Shown: positions 23,835 through 32,406 of the stretch, piece after piece
How positions within the stretch are numbered: the stretch's first letter is position 1
Layout of the letters: each line of letters opens with the position of its first letter
DNA from: Desulfobacteraceae bacterium UBA2174
GTDB taxonomy: Bacteria; Desulfobacterota; Desulfobacteria; Desulfobacterales; UBA2174
Length of the DNA: 64,000 nucleotides
Assembly (NCBI GenBank): GCA_002327445.1
Contig: DCWA01000026.1
Location: 1 to 64,000 of the forward strand
Direction of reading: 5' to 3'
The notes under the pieces: generated by a model
Told to the model about the DNA's origin: nothing
Seen by the model: the letters and a program-made list of their open reading frames with translations, nothing else
Database searches by the model: none
Program-made: the position numbers and the translations under genes

Positions 23835-25508
23835 CTACAGCCGCTGCACAAGCGCCTGCAATGGCGCCAGTTGCGGATCGGCCATTTCGGCCAGCCGGCG
23901 TTTGAGACCGGCAAGGGCCGGGGGGATGTAGCCGGCGAACCAAGGCTTGTGCTTGACTTGCGATAAAAAGCCGAAAGCGCCCAGGATCTGCAGGTTGCGC
24001 GCCAGGGCGCAGTAGCGGTAGCCGGCGATGAAATCCTGCGCCCCTCGGCCCGAAAGGCCGAGGCGGGCGACGGCATCGGCCAGCAGGGCCGCCTGGAGGT
24101 CCGGTGGCAGATCCACGTAGGGGTCGATGAGCAGGCTGGCCAGGTCGTAGGCCAACGGGCCGATGCGTCCGCCCTGGTAGTCGATGATGCCGATGCGCCC
24201 GGAGTTGACCATGATGTTGCGCGACTGAAAATCCCGGTGCATGAAGCCGGTGGATTCGATCCGGCCGATGCAGCGGGCCAGATGTTCGAAAACGGGCAGC
24301 AGTGCTTCTTCGTCGACCGTGACACCGGCCACGGTCCGGACATAGGCGTCGAGAAAGTAGCGGCCTTCGCGCTCCACGATGGTCTGCCGGTCATAGCGGG
24401 GTCCCTGGTGGCACCAGGACGGGTCGAAACCCCGGATGCCGGCCTCGGCCATGTGCACCAGCACCTCGATCACGCGGCGGTACAAGTCGCGCACAACCTG
24501 CATGTCGGTCTGGCGGACGGTGACGGATTGGAGGCTGGCGTCTCCCAGATCCTCCATCATCACCTGTCCGGCGAAGGGTTCGGCCGCCAGGATGCCCGGT
24601 ACCGGGACTCCCCGACGGTGAAGGTGGCGGCCGATGGCGATGACGGCCCTCACTTCGCCGGGTTGTTCGTCCGCTGCAATGCCGTGATCGGCCAACACCA
24701 CCGTGGCCTCTCCGGCCCGGAGGCGGAACCAGTGCCGGTCCGAACCATCTCCGGCCAGAGGTTCCCAGACCACCTCGGCCGGGTCCACCTCCCGCTGGAA
24801 GGCCCTGGGGATCAGGGCCTCGGCGGCGGCGCGCCGGTAACGATCCGGGGTGCCGGCGTCGGTCCAGGCGGCGGTGGTCTGGAACGCACGGAGCCGGTGG
24901 CCGGCGACCTGGAGGGCTTCGTAGGCGGCGATGCTGTCGGCGAAGCCGGAGGAGGGGATAAAATCCAGCACCAACGGGTCGAGGACCTGGATGCCGGTGA
25001 AGGTCGCCAGCCGTCCGGCGGCCCGGGCGACGGCCGCCTGCGCCGGCGGCGGGCGCAGGCGGGCGATGCCGCCGTCCGCGTCCAACACCACCGAGTTGAG
25101 CGCCGGATGGTCCACCATCGCCAGGGTGGCCGGATCGCCGTGGCGGAGGTGAAAGCGGTAGACGTCGGCGAAATCCACCGCCGTGACGATGTCACCGTTG
25201 ACCACCATGAAGGGCCGCTGGTCCCAGAAGTCCGACAGGTTGGCGATGGCCCCGCCGGTGCCCAGGATCTGCGGTTCATGTCGGATGGTTACCGGGATGT
25301 CCCAGTCGCGGCGGGTCATTTCGTCCGCGATGGCCGGTGCCAGGTGGTGGGTGTTGACCGCCACCGCCTCGCAGCCGGCGGCGGCCAATTGACGGACGAG
25401 GCGTCCCAGCATCGAGACGCCGCCCACGGGAAACAGGGGCTTGGGGAGTCGTTCGGTCCATGGCCGAAGCCGGGTCCCCAATCCGGCGGCCAGCACGAGC
25501 GCCCTCAT
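23835..25508 (-). CDS. Fused sugar-phosphate nucleotidyltransferase and APH-type sugar kinase (MurU-AmgK-like)
   Basis: A 557-residue two-domain protein. Residues 1-230 are a MurU-like nucleotidyltransferase (LAAGLGTRLRPWT at 6-18, LPKPLFPVGG, GTGGAIAN, NGD at 104-106). Residues ~240-557 are an aminoglycoside-phosphotransferase-fold kinase (SDRHWFRL, MMEDLG, catalytic HRDFQSRN 424-431, metal-binding IIDYQGGRIGP). In Pseudomonas AmgK and MurU are separate neighbouring enzymes that turn recycled MurNAc into UDP-MurNAc; here they are one chain. A NamZ-like muramidase lies at 28873. Other sugars (for example mannose) remain possible. It overlaps the plsB stop region by one base. Confidence 0.8.
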   Translation of the reverse strand: MRALVLAAGLGTRLRPWTERLPKPLFPVGGVSMLGRLVRQLAAAGCEAVAVNTHHLAPAIADEMTRRDWDIPVTIRHEPQILGTGGAIANLSDFWDQRPFMVVNGDIVTAVDFADVYRFHLRHGDPATLAMVDHPALNSVVLDADGGIARLRPPPAQAAVARAAGRLATFTGIQVLDPLVLDFIPSSGFADSIAAYEALQVAGHRLRAFQTTAAWTDAGTPDRYRRAAAEALIPRAFQREVDPAEVVWEPLAGDGSDRHWFRLRAGEATVVLADHGIAADEQPGEVRAVIAIGRHLHRRGVPVPGILAAEPFAGQVMMEDLGDASLQSVTVRQTDMQVVRDLYRRVIEVLVHMAEAGIRGFDPSWCHQGPRYDRQTIVEREGRYFLDAYVRTVAGVTVDEEALLPVFEHLARCIGRIESTGFMHRDFQSRNIMVNSGRIGIIDYQGGRIGPLAYDLASLLIDPYVDLPPDLQAALLADAVARLGLSGRGAQDFIAGYRYCALARNLQILGAFGFLSQVKHKPWFAGYIPPALAGLKRRLAEMADPQLAPLQALVQRL

Positions 25509-28126
25509 CAGCCGGCCAGCACGTCCAGGTGGCAGCGTATCCTGGCGGCGTAAGCCTCCACGATGGCCGCGTCGGCGCTTTGGCCGATGCCGCGGCTCAG
25601 GAAGAAATCCACCGCATTCTTGTAGTTGATCCGCGACAGGGCTTCCTTCCGTTCGATTTCCTCGGTTTTGAACATGCGGGCGCCCAAGGATTCGATCTTT
25701 TTGAGCCGGTCCTTGACTTCCAGCGGATGACCGGCGGCGGCGCGGAAATGGTTGACCGCGATCCAGTAGGATTCGAGGTAGGTCTGGAGGAACGCGCCGA
25801 AGAGCTTGAGCTTCTTGTAGCCGGCGGAGGTCAGGTTGTACGTGTCGGGCAAGGTGGGGTGGGGCATGAGGATCGCATCGTCGATGAAGGCCTTGATGGT
25901 CTTGCGCACGTAGTACTCCGGCTGGCGCTCGATGTCGTAGGCGAACTCGTTTTTGAACAGTTCCTGGATTTCGCGGTAGGTTTGATGGAGGTCGGTCGAG
26001 GCGAACTGGAAGGCCTCCCGGTTCAGGATCGCCAGAGCCGTGGCCGCCGCCGGCACGAAGAAGTGAATGGCGTTGTTCTTGTAGTATTCGAGGTTGGGCC
26101 GCTTGTTCTGATTGATGGTGTAAACGCCTTCCCGGTCCCCGGCCTGCTTGCCGAGATCGATCGATTCGATGAACTTTCGCTGCTGGTAGGCATCGAAGGC
26201 CTGCTCGATGGCTCGGGTCTGGTCCAGCACGAGGGTGTCGGCCAGCGGGGCACGCTGGGTATCGAGGTAGGCGAGATACCCCTGAATGGCGTCCAGCAGG
26301 TCTTCGCGGGTAAAGCGCCGCTGGGGAAGGTTGAGGGCTGCGGCGGCCACCAGGGCGTGGGGAGTGACGATGGTGACGGCGTTGACGGCGTTGATCACCC
26401 GGAAGGCGACGTTGCGGCTCAACGCCGCCTGCTCGGCCGGACTCAGGGCGTCGTAGTCGATGGCGTTGCGCTCCAGCAGGGCCTTGAAGGAAAAAGGCTC
26501 CTGGAAGCGCACGTAGACCCGGCCGTAGCGCTTTTTCAGAAATCGCCGGGCCCGGATGACCTGGCTGAGATTCTCCGGCTCCTTGGCGCCGCCTTCCATC
26601 TCCTTCAGGTAGGCGCTTTCTTCCAGCACCCGGTCGTAGCCGATGAAGATGGGCACGAAGACCAGGTCCTCGCAGGCGTTTTCCCGGTAGCCGCGGATCA
26701 GGGTGGACAGCAGCCCCATTTTGGGCAGGATCATCTTGCCGGTGCGGCTGCGGCCGCCCTCGATGAAGAATTCGATGTTGAACCCTTCCTGGAGAATCTT
26801 GTGGATGTATTCGGAGAACACCTTGGCGTACAGGGGCTTGCCCTTGAAGGTCCGCCGGATGAAGAAGGCTCCCGCGTTGCGAAATACCGGCCCCAGGGGG
26901 AAGAAGGAGAGATTCTTGCCGGCTGCCACCAGGGGGCAGGGCATGTTGTTGTTGAAGAGCAGGTAGCTGAGCAGCAGATAGTCGATGTGACTCTTGTGGC
27001 AGGGGATCAGGATCAGCGGCCCCCGGCGGGCGGCCTCCTTGACGCGGCGCAGGTCGTCGGGGTCGACGCCGATGCCGTCGAACATGGTATTGAGCAGAAA
27101 CCGTACGGTAACCGACAGAATGTTGAGCAGCGTGATGGAGTAGCCGGCGGCGATTTCATCCAGATAGCCGGCGGCTTTGCGGCGCACCTGATGCAGCGGC
27201 AGATTCTCCTCGGCGGCGTAGGCGTTGAAAAATGTCGTCATGCGTTCACCGGTGAGGATGCTCTCCTTGAGCTCCTGGCGCGACTTGAGCACCGGCCCGG
27301 TGATCGTCTGCCGATGGCGGTTGATCTGCCGGAGCAGTTCGCGCCGCAGCACCAGGGCCTGGTAGGCGGCGTCACGGGCGGCGAGGTCCGGCCGGGCGAG
27401 AAACTGGCGGAGGTTCAGCGGCTCGGAGATTTCCACGAAGATACGGCCGGGTTCCTTGAACATCGTTGCCAGACGGCGCAGCCGTCCGGGGCGCAGGGCG
27501 CTGCCGAAGAGCAGGTCGATGAGCTTCGGCTCGGTGGAAACCGGATTGCGGCCGAAAAACATCAGCTGGGGGACGATGAAAATCGGCCGCTCGACGCGCT
27601 GCTGCAGCTCGACCAGCAAATGCAGCGGATCCAGCTGGGACTTGACGAAACGCTTGTAGAATCCGCGGGGTCGCACCAGCGCGAGATGCCCCGCGGCCCC
27701 GGATTCCAGGCAACGGGCTGCGTAGCCGTTTCCAAAAGGATTGGGCAGGGACAGGCGCCGCAGCAGGTGCTCGGCACCGGTTGCGAGGATGCGCAGCAGG
27801 CGAGAAAGGGGTTGCAGGAAAAGGATGCGGTGGTCGAAGCTCAGTTCGGGCACCGGAAGTCCGAGCTGGCCGTAGCGGGTATGATAGAACAGGTGTTCGA
27901 AACGGCTCTTGTACTTGGAGACGTAGATGATGATGCTCTCGGATGGCAGGGAGCGGATCTTTTGGCTTTCGGCCGGTTGAAAGGTGATGCCCGAATAGAA
28001 CAACCCCAGCAGCCAGGACGTCAGGGCGCCCGGACGGCGGGGGAAAAAATAGCTGTAATGGTCCGATGTGCCCTTCAGCAGCCGGTTGCGCCAGCGGGCC
28101 AATGCTTCCAGTGGAGTCGATTTCAT
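25508..28126 (-). CDS. plsB: Glycerol-3-phosphate 1-O-acyltransferase
   Basis: Membrane-associated PlsB, 872 residues from ATG at 28126, which acylates glycerol 3-phosphate as the first step of phospholipid synthesis. The catalytic block I is CHKSHIDYL, with later GAFFIRRTFKGKPLY and FIEGGRSRTGK (blocks II and III), and IPIF-type FVPIFIGYDRVLEE. Helical N- and C-terminal parts give the usual PlsB length (about 800-900). The ribosome site AGGA lies 7 bp before the chosen ATG; a promoter lies at 28239-28267. Confidence 0.93.
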   Translation of the reverse strand: MKSTPLEALARWRNRLLKGTSDHYSYFFPRRPGALTSWLLGLFYSGITFQPAESQKIRSLPSESIIIYVSKYKSRFEHLFYHTRYGQLGLPVPELSFDHRILFLQPLSRLLRILATGAEHLLRRLSLPNPFGNGYAARCLESGAAGHLALVRPRGFYKRFVKSQLDPLHLLVELQQRVERPIFIVPQLMFFGRNPVSTEPKLIDLLFGSALRPGRLRRLATMFKEPGRIFVEISEPLNLRQFLARPDLAARDAAYQALVLRRELLRQINRHRQTITGPVLKSRQELKESILTGERMTTFFNAYAAEENLPLHQVRRKAAGYLDEIAAGYSITLLNILSVTVRFLLNTMFDGIGVDPDDLRRVKEAARRGPLILIPCHKSHIDYLLLSYLLFNNNMPCPLVAAGKNLSFFPLGPVFRNAGAFFIRRTFKGKPLYAKVFSEYIHKILQEGFNIEFFIEGGRSRTGKMILPKMGLLSTLIRGYRENACEDLVFVPIFIGYDRVLEESAYLKEMEGGAKEPENLSQVIRARRFLKKRYGRVYVRFQEPFSFKALLERNAIDYDALSPAEQAALSRNVAFRVINAVNAVTIVTPHALVAAAALNLPQRRFTREDLLDAIQGYLAYLDTQRAPLADTLVLDQTRAIEQAFDAYQQRKFIESIDLGKQAGDREGVYTINQNKRPNLEYYKNNAIHFFVPAAATALAILNREAFQFASTDLHQTYREIQELFKNEFAYDIERQPEYYVRKTIKAFIDDAILMPHPTLPDTYNLTSAGYKKLKLFGAFLQTYLESYWIAVNHFRAAAGHPLEVKDRLKKIESLGARMFKTEEIERKEALSRINYKNAVDFFLSRGIGQSADAAIVEAYAARIRCHLDVLAG

Positions 28127-28490
28127 GAGGGTTTCCTGTCGGCGGGTCAGCGCCGTTCCATGACAAAACGGCCAAGCGACTGCCATGGGCAGGGCCGGCC
28201 GGCATTGGATAGGGGAAATAAAAAAAATCAGGTTCGGGAAAATAACAGATCCGACCGGTGAAGGCAATTTTTTGTTGTTCGCCGGGCCGGCGAGGATAGC
28301 GCCGGCGTTCAGGGGAAAAATGGGCTTGTGTTCCAGGCGGGGTTATGGTAGGTCGATTCTAGTTTGGCGCGGCCCTGCTTTAACAGATTCTATTGATATC
28401 ATTAGAAATAGCTGCCGACGACGTCGGCGCCGGCACGCCTCGAACATCAGTCCGCACTTTCATTTCAAACCAGAAGGAGGGGTAGGGTTT
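28127..28490. other. Divergent intergenic region between plsB and a small membrane protein gene
   Basis: 364 bp without a gene. The plsB-proximal part carries that gene's promoter (28239-28267). The rest contains GC-rich short inverted segments around 28285-28320 and an AT-richer patch at 28380-28410, which may hold the promoter for the plus-strand gene, but no clear -35/-10 pair was found. Confidence 0.5.
28239..28267 (-). promoter_or_regulatory. Sigma-70-type promoter for plsB
   Basis: On the minus strand TTGCCT (28267-28262), a 17-bp spacer, then TATTTT (28244-28239), about 110 bp before the plsB ATG, with an A/T-rich tract following. Confidence 0.45.
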
Positions 28491-28778
28491 ATGAAAACGT
28501 TAATCGGTGGCGCGGTTGCAGCGGTTCTGGGTCTCATCGGCCTTTCCGTTTGGTTCGGAGAATTTTTGCAGATCCTGGCCGGCGCACTTCCCATCATGCT
28601 GCTGCTCGGCGGTGGACTGGCCCTGTACCTGGGGTTCGACGAACTCAAGGACACGTGGAAGAAGGAAGAACCGGTGGAGCCGGCAGCCGCGGAGGCGGGT
28701 GATGACGTCGACAAGTACAAGAAGGAGATCGACGACCTGAAAAAAGAGATCGAGTCGCTCAAAGCCGAAAAAGCCTGA
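28491..28778 (+). CDS. Small membrane protein with C-terminal coiled coil
   Basis: A 95-residue protein not recognised as a named family. It has two hydrophobic segments (about 4-22, AVAAVLGLIGLSVWFG; and 26-46, LAGALPIMLLLGGGLALYLG), an acidic/basic linker, and a Lys/Glu heptad stretch at the C-terminus (DDLKKEIESLKAEKA) likely to form a coiled coil. A strong AAGGAGGGG ribosome site precedes ATG at 28491. It is monocistronic, closed by a terminator at 28806-28837. Function unknown. Confidence 0.75.
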   Translation: MKTLIGGAVAAVLGLIGLSVWFGEFLQILAGALPIMLLLGGGLALYLGFDELKDTWKKEEPVEPAAAEAGDDVDKYKKEIDDLKKEIESLKAEKA

Positions 28779-28805
28779 TCGCCGCCCGGTCCGACCTTCC
28801 CGATG

Positions 28806-28837
28806 AAGAGCCCGTACCGTCGTGGTACCGGGCTCTT
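28806..28837 (+). terminator. Rho-independent terminator
   Basis: AAGAGCCCGTACC pairs with GGTACCGGGCTCTT (one bulge, short loop), followed by GTCTTTTC. It lies 28 bp after the small membrane protein gene and before the converging NamZ-like gene. Confidence 0.8.
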
Positions 28838-28872
28838 GTCTTTTCCCGTGGCTTGTCCTCCAGATCTCCGCT

Positions 28873-30051
28873 TCAGTCGTAGAGCAGCCAGCGGCGGGCG
28901 CGGCGCTTGAAACGCCGGCAGTCGGTCCGCCACCGGGCCGCGAGGCCGCCGATGTCGGCCGTGGACGCCAGACGCTGGACCAGTTCGCCGTCGCCGAGAA
29001 TCAGGTCGATGGGCCGCCGCTGAAAATCGTATTCGTACGGCGGCGCCTTCCATGCGAAATCCTCTCCGGCGGTGCGGATCACGGCCTGCAGCAGCCGCAG
29101 GCTCGTCTCGCAAGCGCGAAAACGGTCGGGGCGGGTCACGTGCAGTTGGAATCCCCGGCACAGTCGGCCCTGCCATTTCTGGGCGGTGGGCTCGAAGGCG
29201 CACGGCCGGAGCACCACCCCCGGCAGGGGGCCTTCCAGCGCGTCCAGCACGGCGCGGGGATCGATGTAGGGGGCGCCGAACAGTTCGAAGGGTTGGGTGG
29301 TGCCGCGGCCTTCGGAAACGTTGGTGCCCTCCCAGATCACCTGGCCCGGGTAGACGAGGGCCGTGGCCGGCGTCGGCATGTTGGGCGACGGCGCCACCCA
29401 GGGCAGCCCGGTGTCGGCAAAGGACATGGATCGGTGCCAACCGCGCATGGGCACCACCTTCAGGTCGCAATCGATCTTTCTCTCCGTCCTGAGCAGGCGG
29501 GCGAGTTCGCCGATGGTGAGGCCGTGACGCATGGGAATCGGGTGCCGGCCCACGAACGATGTCCAGTCCGGATCCAGGAGGTTGCCCTCGACCCGGATGC
29601 CACCGATGGGGTTGGGCCGGTCGAGCACCGCCACCGTCTTGCCGTTGGCCGCCGCGGCCTCCAGGCAGTGGCTCAGGGTCCAGATGAAGGTGTAGATCCG
29701 GCAGCCGACATCCTGCAGGTCCACCAGCAGGATGTCGATGGGATCGAGCATGGCCGCGTCCGGAATCCGGGTGCGCCCGTAGAGGCTGAAAACCGGAACG
29801 CCCAGCAGCGGATCGCGACTGTCGTCGGACTCGATCATGTTGTCCTGCTTTTCGGCGAAAAAGCCGTGCTGAGGACTGTAGAGAGCCGTCAGGCGGCCCG
29901 GCCAGCGCTCTTCGATGGCCGACCGGGCATGACGCAGCCGGGTGTCCACCGAGGCGGGGTTGCACAACAGCCCCAGCCGGCGGTTGCCCAACCAGGCGGG
30001 CCTGGAAGCCAGCAGAACTTCCAGGCCGGTTTTGACACGGGCCTTGACCAT
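28873..30051 (-). CDS. DUF1343 (NamZ-like) exo-beta-N-acetylmuramidase
   Basis: A 392-residue DUF1343 protein. The family's characterised member, NamZ of Bacillus subtilis, releases MurNAc from the non-reducing ends of peptidoglycan fragments. Conserved segments seen are LYSPQHGFF, GVPVFSLYG, ILLVDLQDVGCRIYT, DRPNPIGG, PSPNMPT and YPGQVIWEGTNVSEGRGTTQPF. ATG at 30051 (MVKARVKTGLEVLL) is used; no clear signal peptide is seen, which would suggest a cytoplasmic recycling role. The link with the MurU-AmgK-like fusion 3.3 kb away is inference. Confidence 0.85.
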   Translation of the reverse strand: MVKARVKTGLEVLLASRPAWLGNRRLGLLCNPASVDTRLRHARSAIEERWPGRLTALYSPQHGFFAEKQDNMIESDDSRDPLLGVPVFSLYGRTRIPDAAMLDPIDILLVDLQDVGCRIYTFIWTLSHCLEAAAANGKTVAVLDRPNPIGGIRVEGNLLDPDWTSFVGRHPIPMRHGLTIGELARLLRTERKIDCDLKVVPMRGWHRSMSFADTGLPWVAPSPNMPTPATALVYPGQVIWEGTNVSEGRGTTQPFELFGAPYIDPRAVLDALEGPLPGVVLRPCAFEPTAQKWQGRLCRGFQLHVTRPDRFRACETSLRLLQAVIRTAGEDFAWKAPPYEYDFQRRPIDLILGDGELVQRLASTADIGGLAARWRTDCRRFKRRARRWLLYD

Positions 30052-30214
30052 TCGGGTATCCTTTTCGCAGGGTGACCGGAGAGGATCATCAAACAGCCCG
30101 TTTCCCGTAGCACATCCGGGCGTCGGAACCAAACGCCATCTTTCACCGCTTCATCCGCCTGGAATGGAACCCGCCTCAAAAGACGAAGTGCCGGGAATAT
30201 TTCCGGCAAAAGGC

Positions 30215-30243
30215 TTGACAATCCTTCGGAGCGGCAATAAAAA
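30215..30243 (+). promoter_or_regulatory. Sigma-70-type promoter for the NTPase-kor operon
   Basis: TTGACA (30215-30220), a 17-bp spacer, then TAAAAA (30238-30243). The first gene of the operon starts 68 bp downstream. The -35 box is perfect, the -10 moderate. Confidence 0.55.
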
Positions 30244-30310
30244 CATGCGTTTATGCAGCTTTGCCCGTCGGGTGGAGGGTGGAGACGAGGCGGCACGAAG
30301 GAGAACCGGT

Positions 30311-31015
30311 TTGCAGATCCAGATTGAAGGCATCGTCGTGATCGTCGGCAACTACGGCAGCGGCAAGACCGAGGTGGCGATCAACCTCGCCGTCCACCGG
30401 CGCCGGGCCGGGGTATCGGTGCGCCTGGCGGACCTGGATCTCGTCAATCCGTACTTTCGAACCCGGGAGGCCCGCGACGCCTTGGGCCGGCTGGGGATCG
30501 ATGTGGTGCTTCCGCCGGCGCGCTACATGCACGCGGATCTGCCGATTCTCGACCCCGCGGTAGCCGGCCTGATCCGACAGCCGGCCCAGTTGACCATTTT
30601 GGATGCCGGCGGCGACGACGTGGGCGCCACGGTGCTGGCATCGCTGCATCATGTTCTGGCGCCGGCCCGGCCTCAGGTCTTGCAGGTGGTCAATCCGATG
30701 CGGCCCTTCACCGAAACCCACGCCGGCTGTCAGCGGATCCAAAGAGAGATCGAAGCGGCGGCCCGGCTCAAGGTCACCGGGCTGGTCGGCAACGCCAACC
30801 TGATCGACGAGACCGTGCCGGCCCACATCATCGAGGGATACCATTTTGTAAAGGCCTTGGCGGAGGAAGTCGGCCTGCCGCTGGTCTTCGTCACCGCCCC
30901 GGCCCATCTGGCGGCCGAGTGCGGCGCCGATGACTGGATCTGTCCCCTGTTGCCCATCGAGCGGCAGCTCGTACCGCCCTGGAAGCGGCCCGTCGATCTG
31001 GTGGCGGCCTCCTGA
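30311..31015 (+). CDS. P-loop NTPase (MinD/ParA-like fold) linked to kor genes
   Basis: A 234-residue SIMIBI-type NTPase. Walker A is GNYGSGKTE near the N-terminus, a Walker-B-like LTILDAGGDDVG follows, and DLDLVNPYFRTREA resembles the switch I region of CbiA/ParA proteins. The TTG at 30311 is chosen because AAGGAG lies 7 bp before it; in-frame upstream sequence reads poorly. It is 33 bp before korD. From memory, similar NTPases recur beside kor operons in sulfate reducers; the role (cofactor insertion, assembly or regulation) is unknown. Confidence 0.75.
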   Translation: MQIQIEGIVVIVGNYGSGKTEVAINLAVHRRRAGVSVRLADLDLVNPYFRTREARDALGRLGIDVVLPPARYMHADLPILDPAVAGLIRQPAQLTILDAGGDDVGATVLASLHHVLAPARPQVLQVVNPMRPFTETHAGCQRIQREIEAAARLKVTGLVGNANLIDETVPAHIIEGYHFVKALAEEVGLPLVFVTAPAHLAAECGADDWICPLLPIERQLVPPWKRPVDLVAAS

Positions 31016-31048
31016 AAACCGGCCGGAGAAACCGAGGAGCGAAATCAT

Positions 31049-31279
31049 ATGGCCTATCAACACCGAATCGATGCCGAACGCTGCAAGGGCTGCGGCCTGT
31101 GCGTGGCCGTGTGCCCCAAGAAGGTGCTCGAGATATCCACCACCGTCAACACCCGGGGCTATTTCCCGGCGTACCAGGCCCGCCCTGAAGACTGCGTATT
31201 TTGCGCCATTTGCGCCACGATGTGCCCGGATGTGGCCATTACCATCACCGAGGTCGAAGAGACCCCGGCGGCGGGCTGA
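31049..31279 (+). CDS. korD: 4Fe-4S ferredoxin subunit of 2-oxoacid:ferredoxin oxidoreductase
   Basis: A 76-residue two-cluster ferredoxin (CKGCGLCVAVCPKKV and CVFCAICATMCPDVA), the delta subunit of the four-subunit 2-oxoglutarate/2-oxoacid oxidoreductase. It passes electrons from the thiamine-containing core to free ferredoxin. It is followed by the alpha subunit after 12 bp. A strong ribosome site (CGAGGAGCG) precedes it. Confidence 0.9.
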   Translation: MAYQHRIDAERCKGCGLCVAVCPKKVLEISTTVNTRGYFPAYQARPEDCVFCAICATMCPDVAITITEVEETPAAG

Positions 31280-31291
31280 AGCGGAGGAGAC

Positions 31292-32371
31292 ATGGGCAAG
31301 ATCCTGATGAAAGGCAACGAGGCCATCGGCGAGGCGGCGATCCGAGCCGGTTGCCTCAACTATTTCGCCTATCCCATCACCCCCCAGAGCGAGGTGGCCG
31401 AGTACCTGGCCAAGCGCATGCCGGAGGTGGGCGGCGTGTTCTTGCAGGGAGAGAGCGAAGTGGCCGTCGGCTACATGCTCTTCGGGGCCGCCGGGGCCGG
31501 GGAGCGGGTGTTCACCACCTCCTCCAGCCCGGGTATCAGCCTGATGAGCGAGGCGATCAGCTACATCGCGGCGGCCCAGTTGCCGGTGGTGTTCGTCAAC
31601 ATCATGCGCGGCGGCCCGGGCCTCGGGGGGATTCTGCCCAGCCAGGGCGACTATTTTCAGGCCACCAAGGGGGGTGGCCACGGCGACTACCGCCTGCTGG
31701 TGCTGGCGCCGGCCAGCGTCCAGGAAACGGCCGAGATGGTGATGATGGCCTTTCCCCTGGCGGAGAAGTACCGCAACCCGGTGATGATTCTTGGCGACGG
31801 ACTCATCGGCCAGATGATGGAGCCGGTGGAATTTCCCGACCACTTGCGAACCGCTCCGAGCGACAAGAGCTCCTGGGCCACCAGCGGGATGGCCACCCGC
31901 GGCAGCGGGCGGCGCAACCTGGTCAAATCGCTGTTTCTCGACCCGGACGCCCTCAACAACCAGAACCTTCTGCTCAAGTCCAAATACGACCGGATGCGGT
32001 GCGAGGAGGTGCGCTACGAGGCTTACAACCTCGACGGCGACTACCAGGTGCTGATCGTCAGCTATGGCACGATGAGCCGGGTGTGCCGCACGGCGGTGGA
32101 CAACCTCAAGGCGCAGGGGATGGAGGTGGGACTGTTGCGGCCCCAGACCCTTTTCCCCTTTCCGCTGGAAGCCGTGCGCACAGCGGCCGGACGGCCGAGC
32201 TGCAAATCGGTGATCAGCATCGAAATGAGCATGGGGCAGATGGTCGAAGACGTGGAACGGGCCGTTTGCGGCATTCGCCCGGTGCACTGGTACGGCAAGT
32301 GCGGCGGCGATGTCCCGACCCCTGAAGAAGTGATGGAAGCGGTCCGCGACCTGATGGCCGACGGCCGCTGA
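31292..32371 (+). CDS. korA: 2-oxoacid:ferredoxin oxidoreductase subunit alpha
   Basis: A 359-residue alpha chain of the Kor/Vor type: the PFOR pyrimidine-binding domain I (GNEAIGEAAIRAGCLNYFAYPITPQSE split, GESEVAVGYMLFGAAGAGER) and domain II (VSYGTMSRVCRTAVDNLK). It oxidatively decarboxylates a 2-oxoacid with beta, gamma and delta chains, forming acyl-CoA and reduced ferredoxin. 2-Oxoglutarate is the likeliest substrate by gene order, but a branched-chain oxoacid cannot be excluded. Confidence 0.93.
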   Translation: MGKILMKGNEAIGEAAIRAGCLNYFAYPITPQSEVAEYLAKRMPEVGGVFLQGESEVAVGYMLFGAAGAGERVFTTSSSPGISLMSEAISYIAAAQLPVVFVNIMRGGPGLGGILPSQGDYFQATKGGGHGDYRLLVLAPASVQETAEMVMMAFPLAEKYRNPVMILGDGLIGQMMEPVEFPDHLRTAPSDKSSWATSGMATRGSGRRNLVKSLFLDPDALNNQNLLLKSKYDRMRCEEVRYEAYNLDGDYQVLIVSYGTMSRVCRTAVDNLKAQGMEVGLLRPQTLFPFPLEAVRTAAGRPSCKSVISIEMSMGQMVEDVERAVCGIRPVHWYGKCGGDVPTPEEVMEAVRDLMADGR

Positions 32372-32406
32372 ACGGGCGCCCGGTGCGTCCGGCAAGGAGT
32401 TCGCTG

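Noticed and set aside
28365..28382. Sigma-54 promoter (TTGGCGCGGCCCTGCTTT) before the small membrane protein
   Set aside because: Spacing between GG and GC is 9, not 10 bp, and the -24 box is poor.
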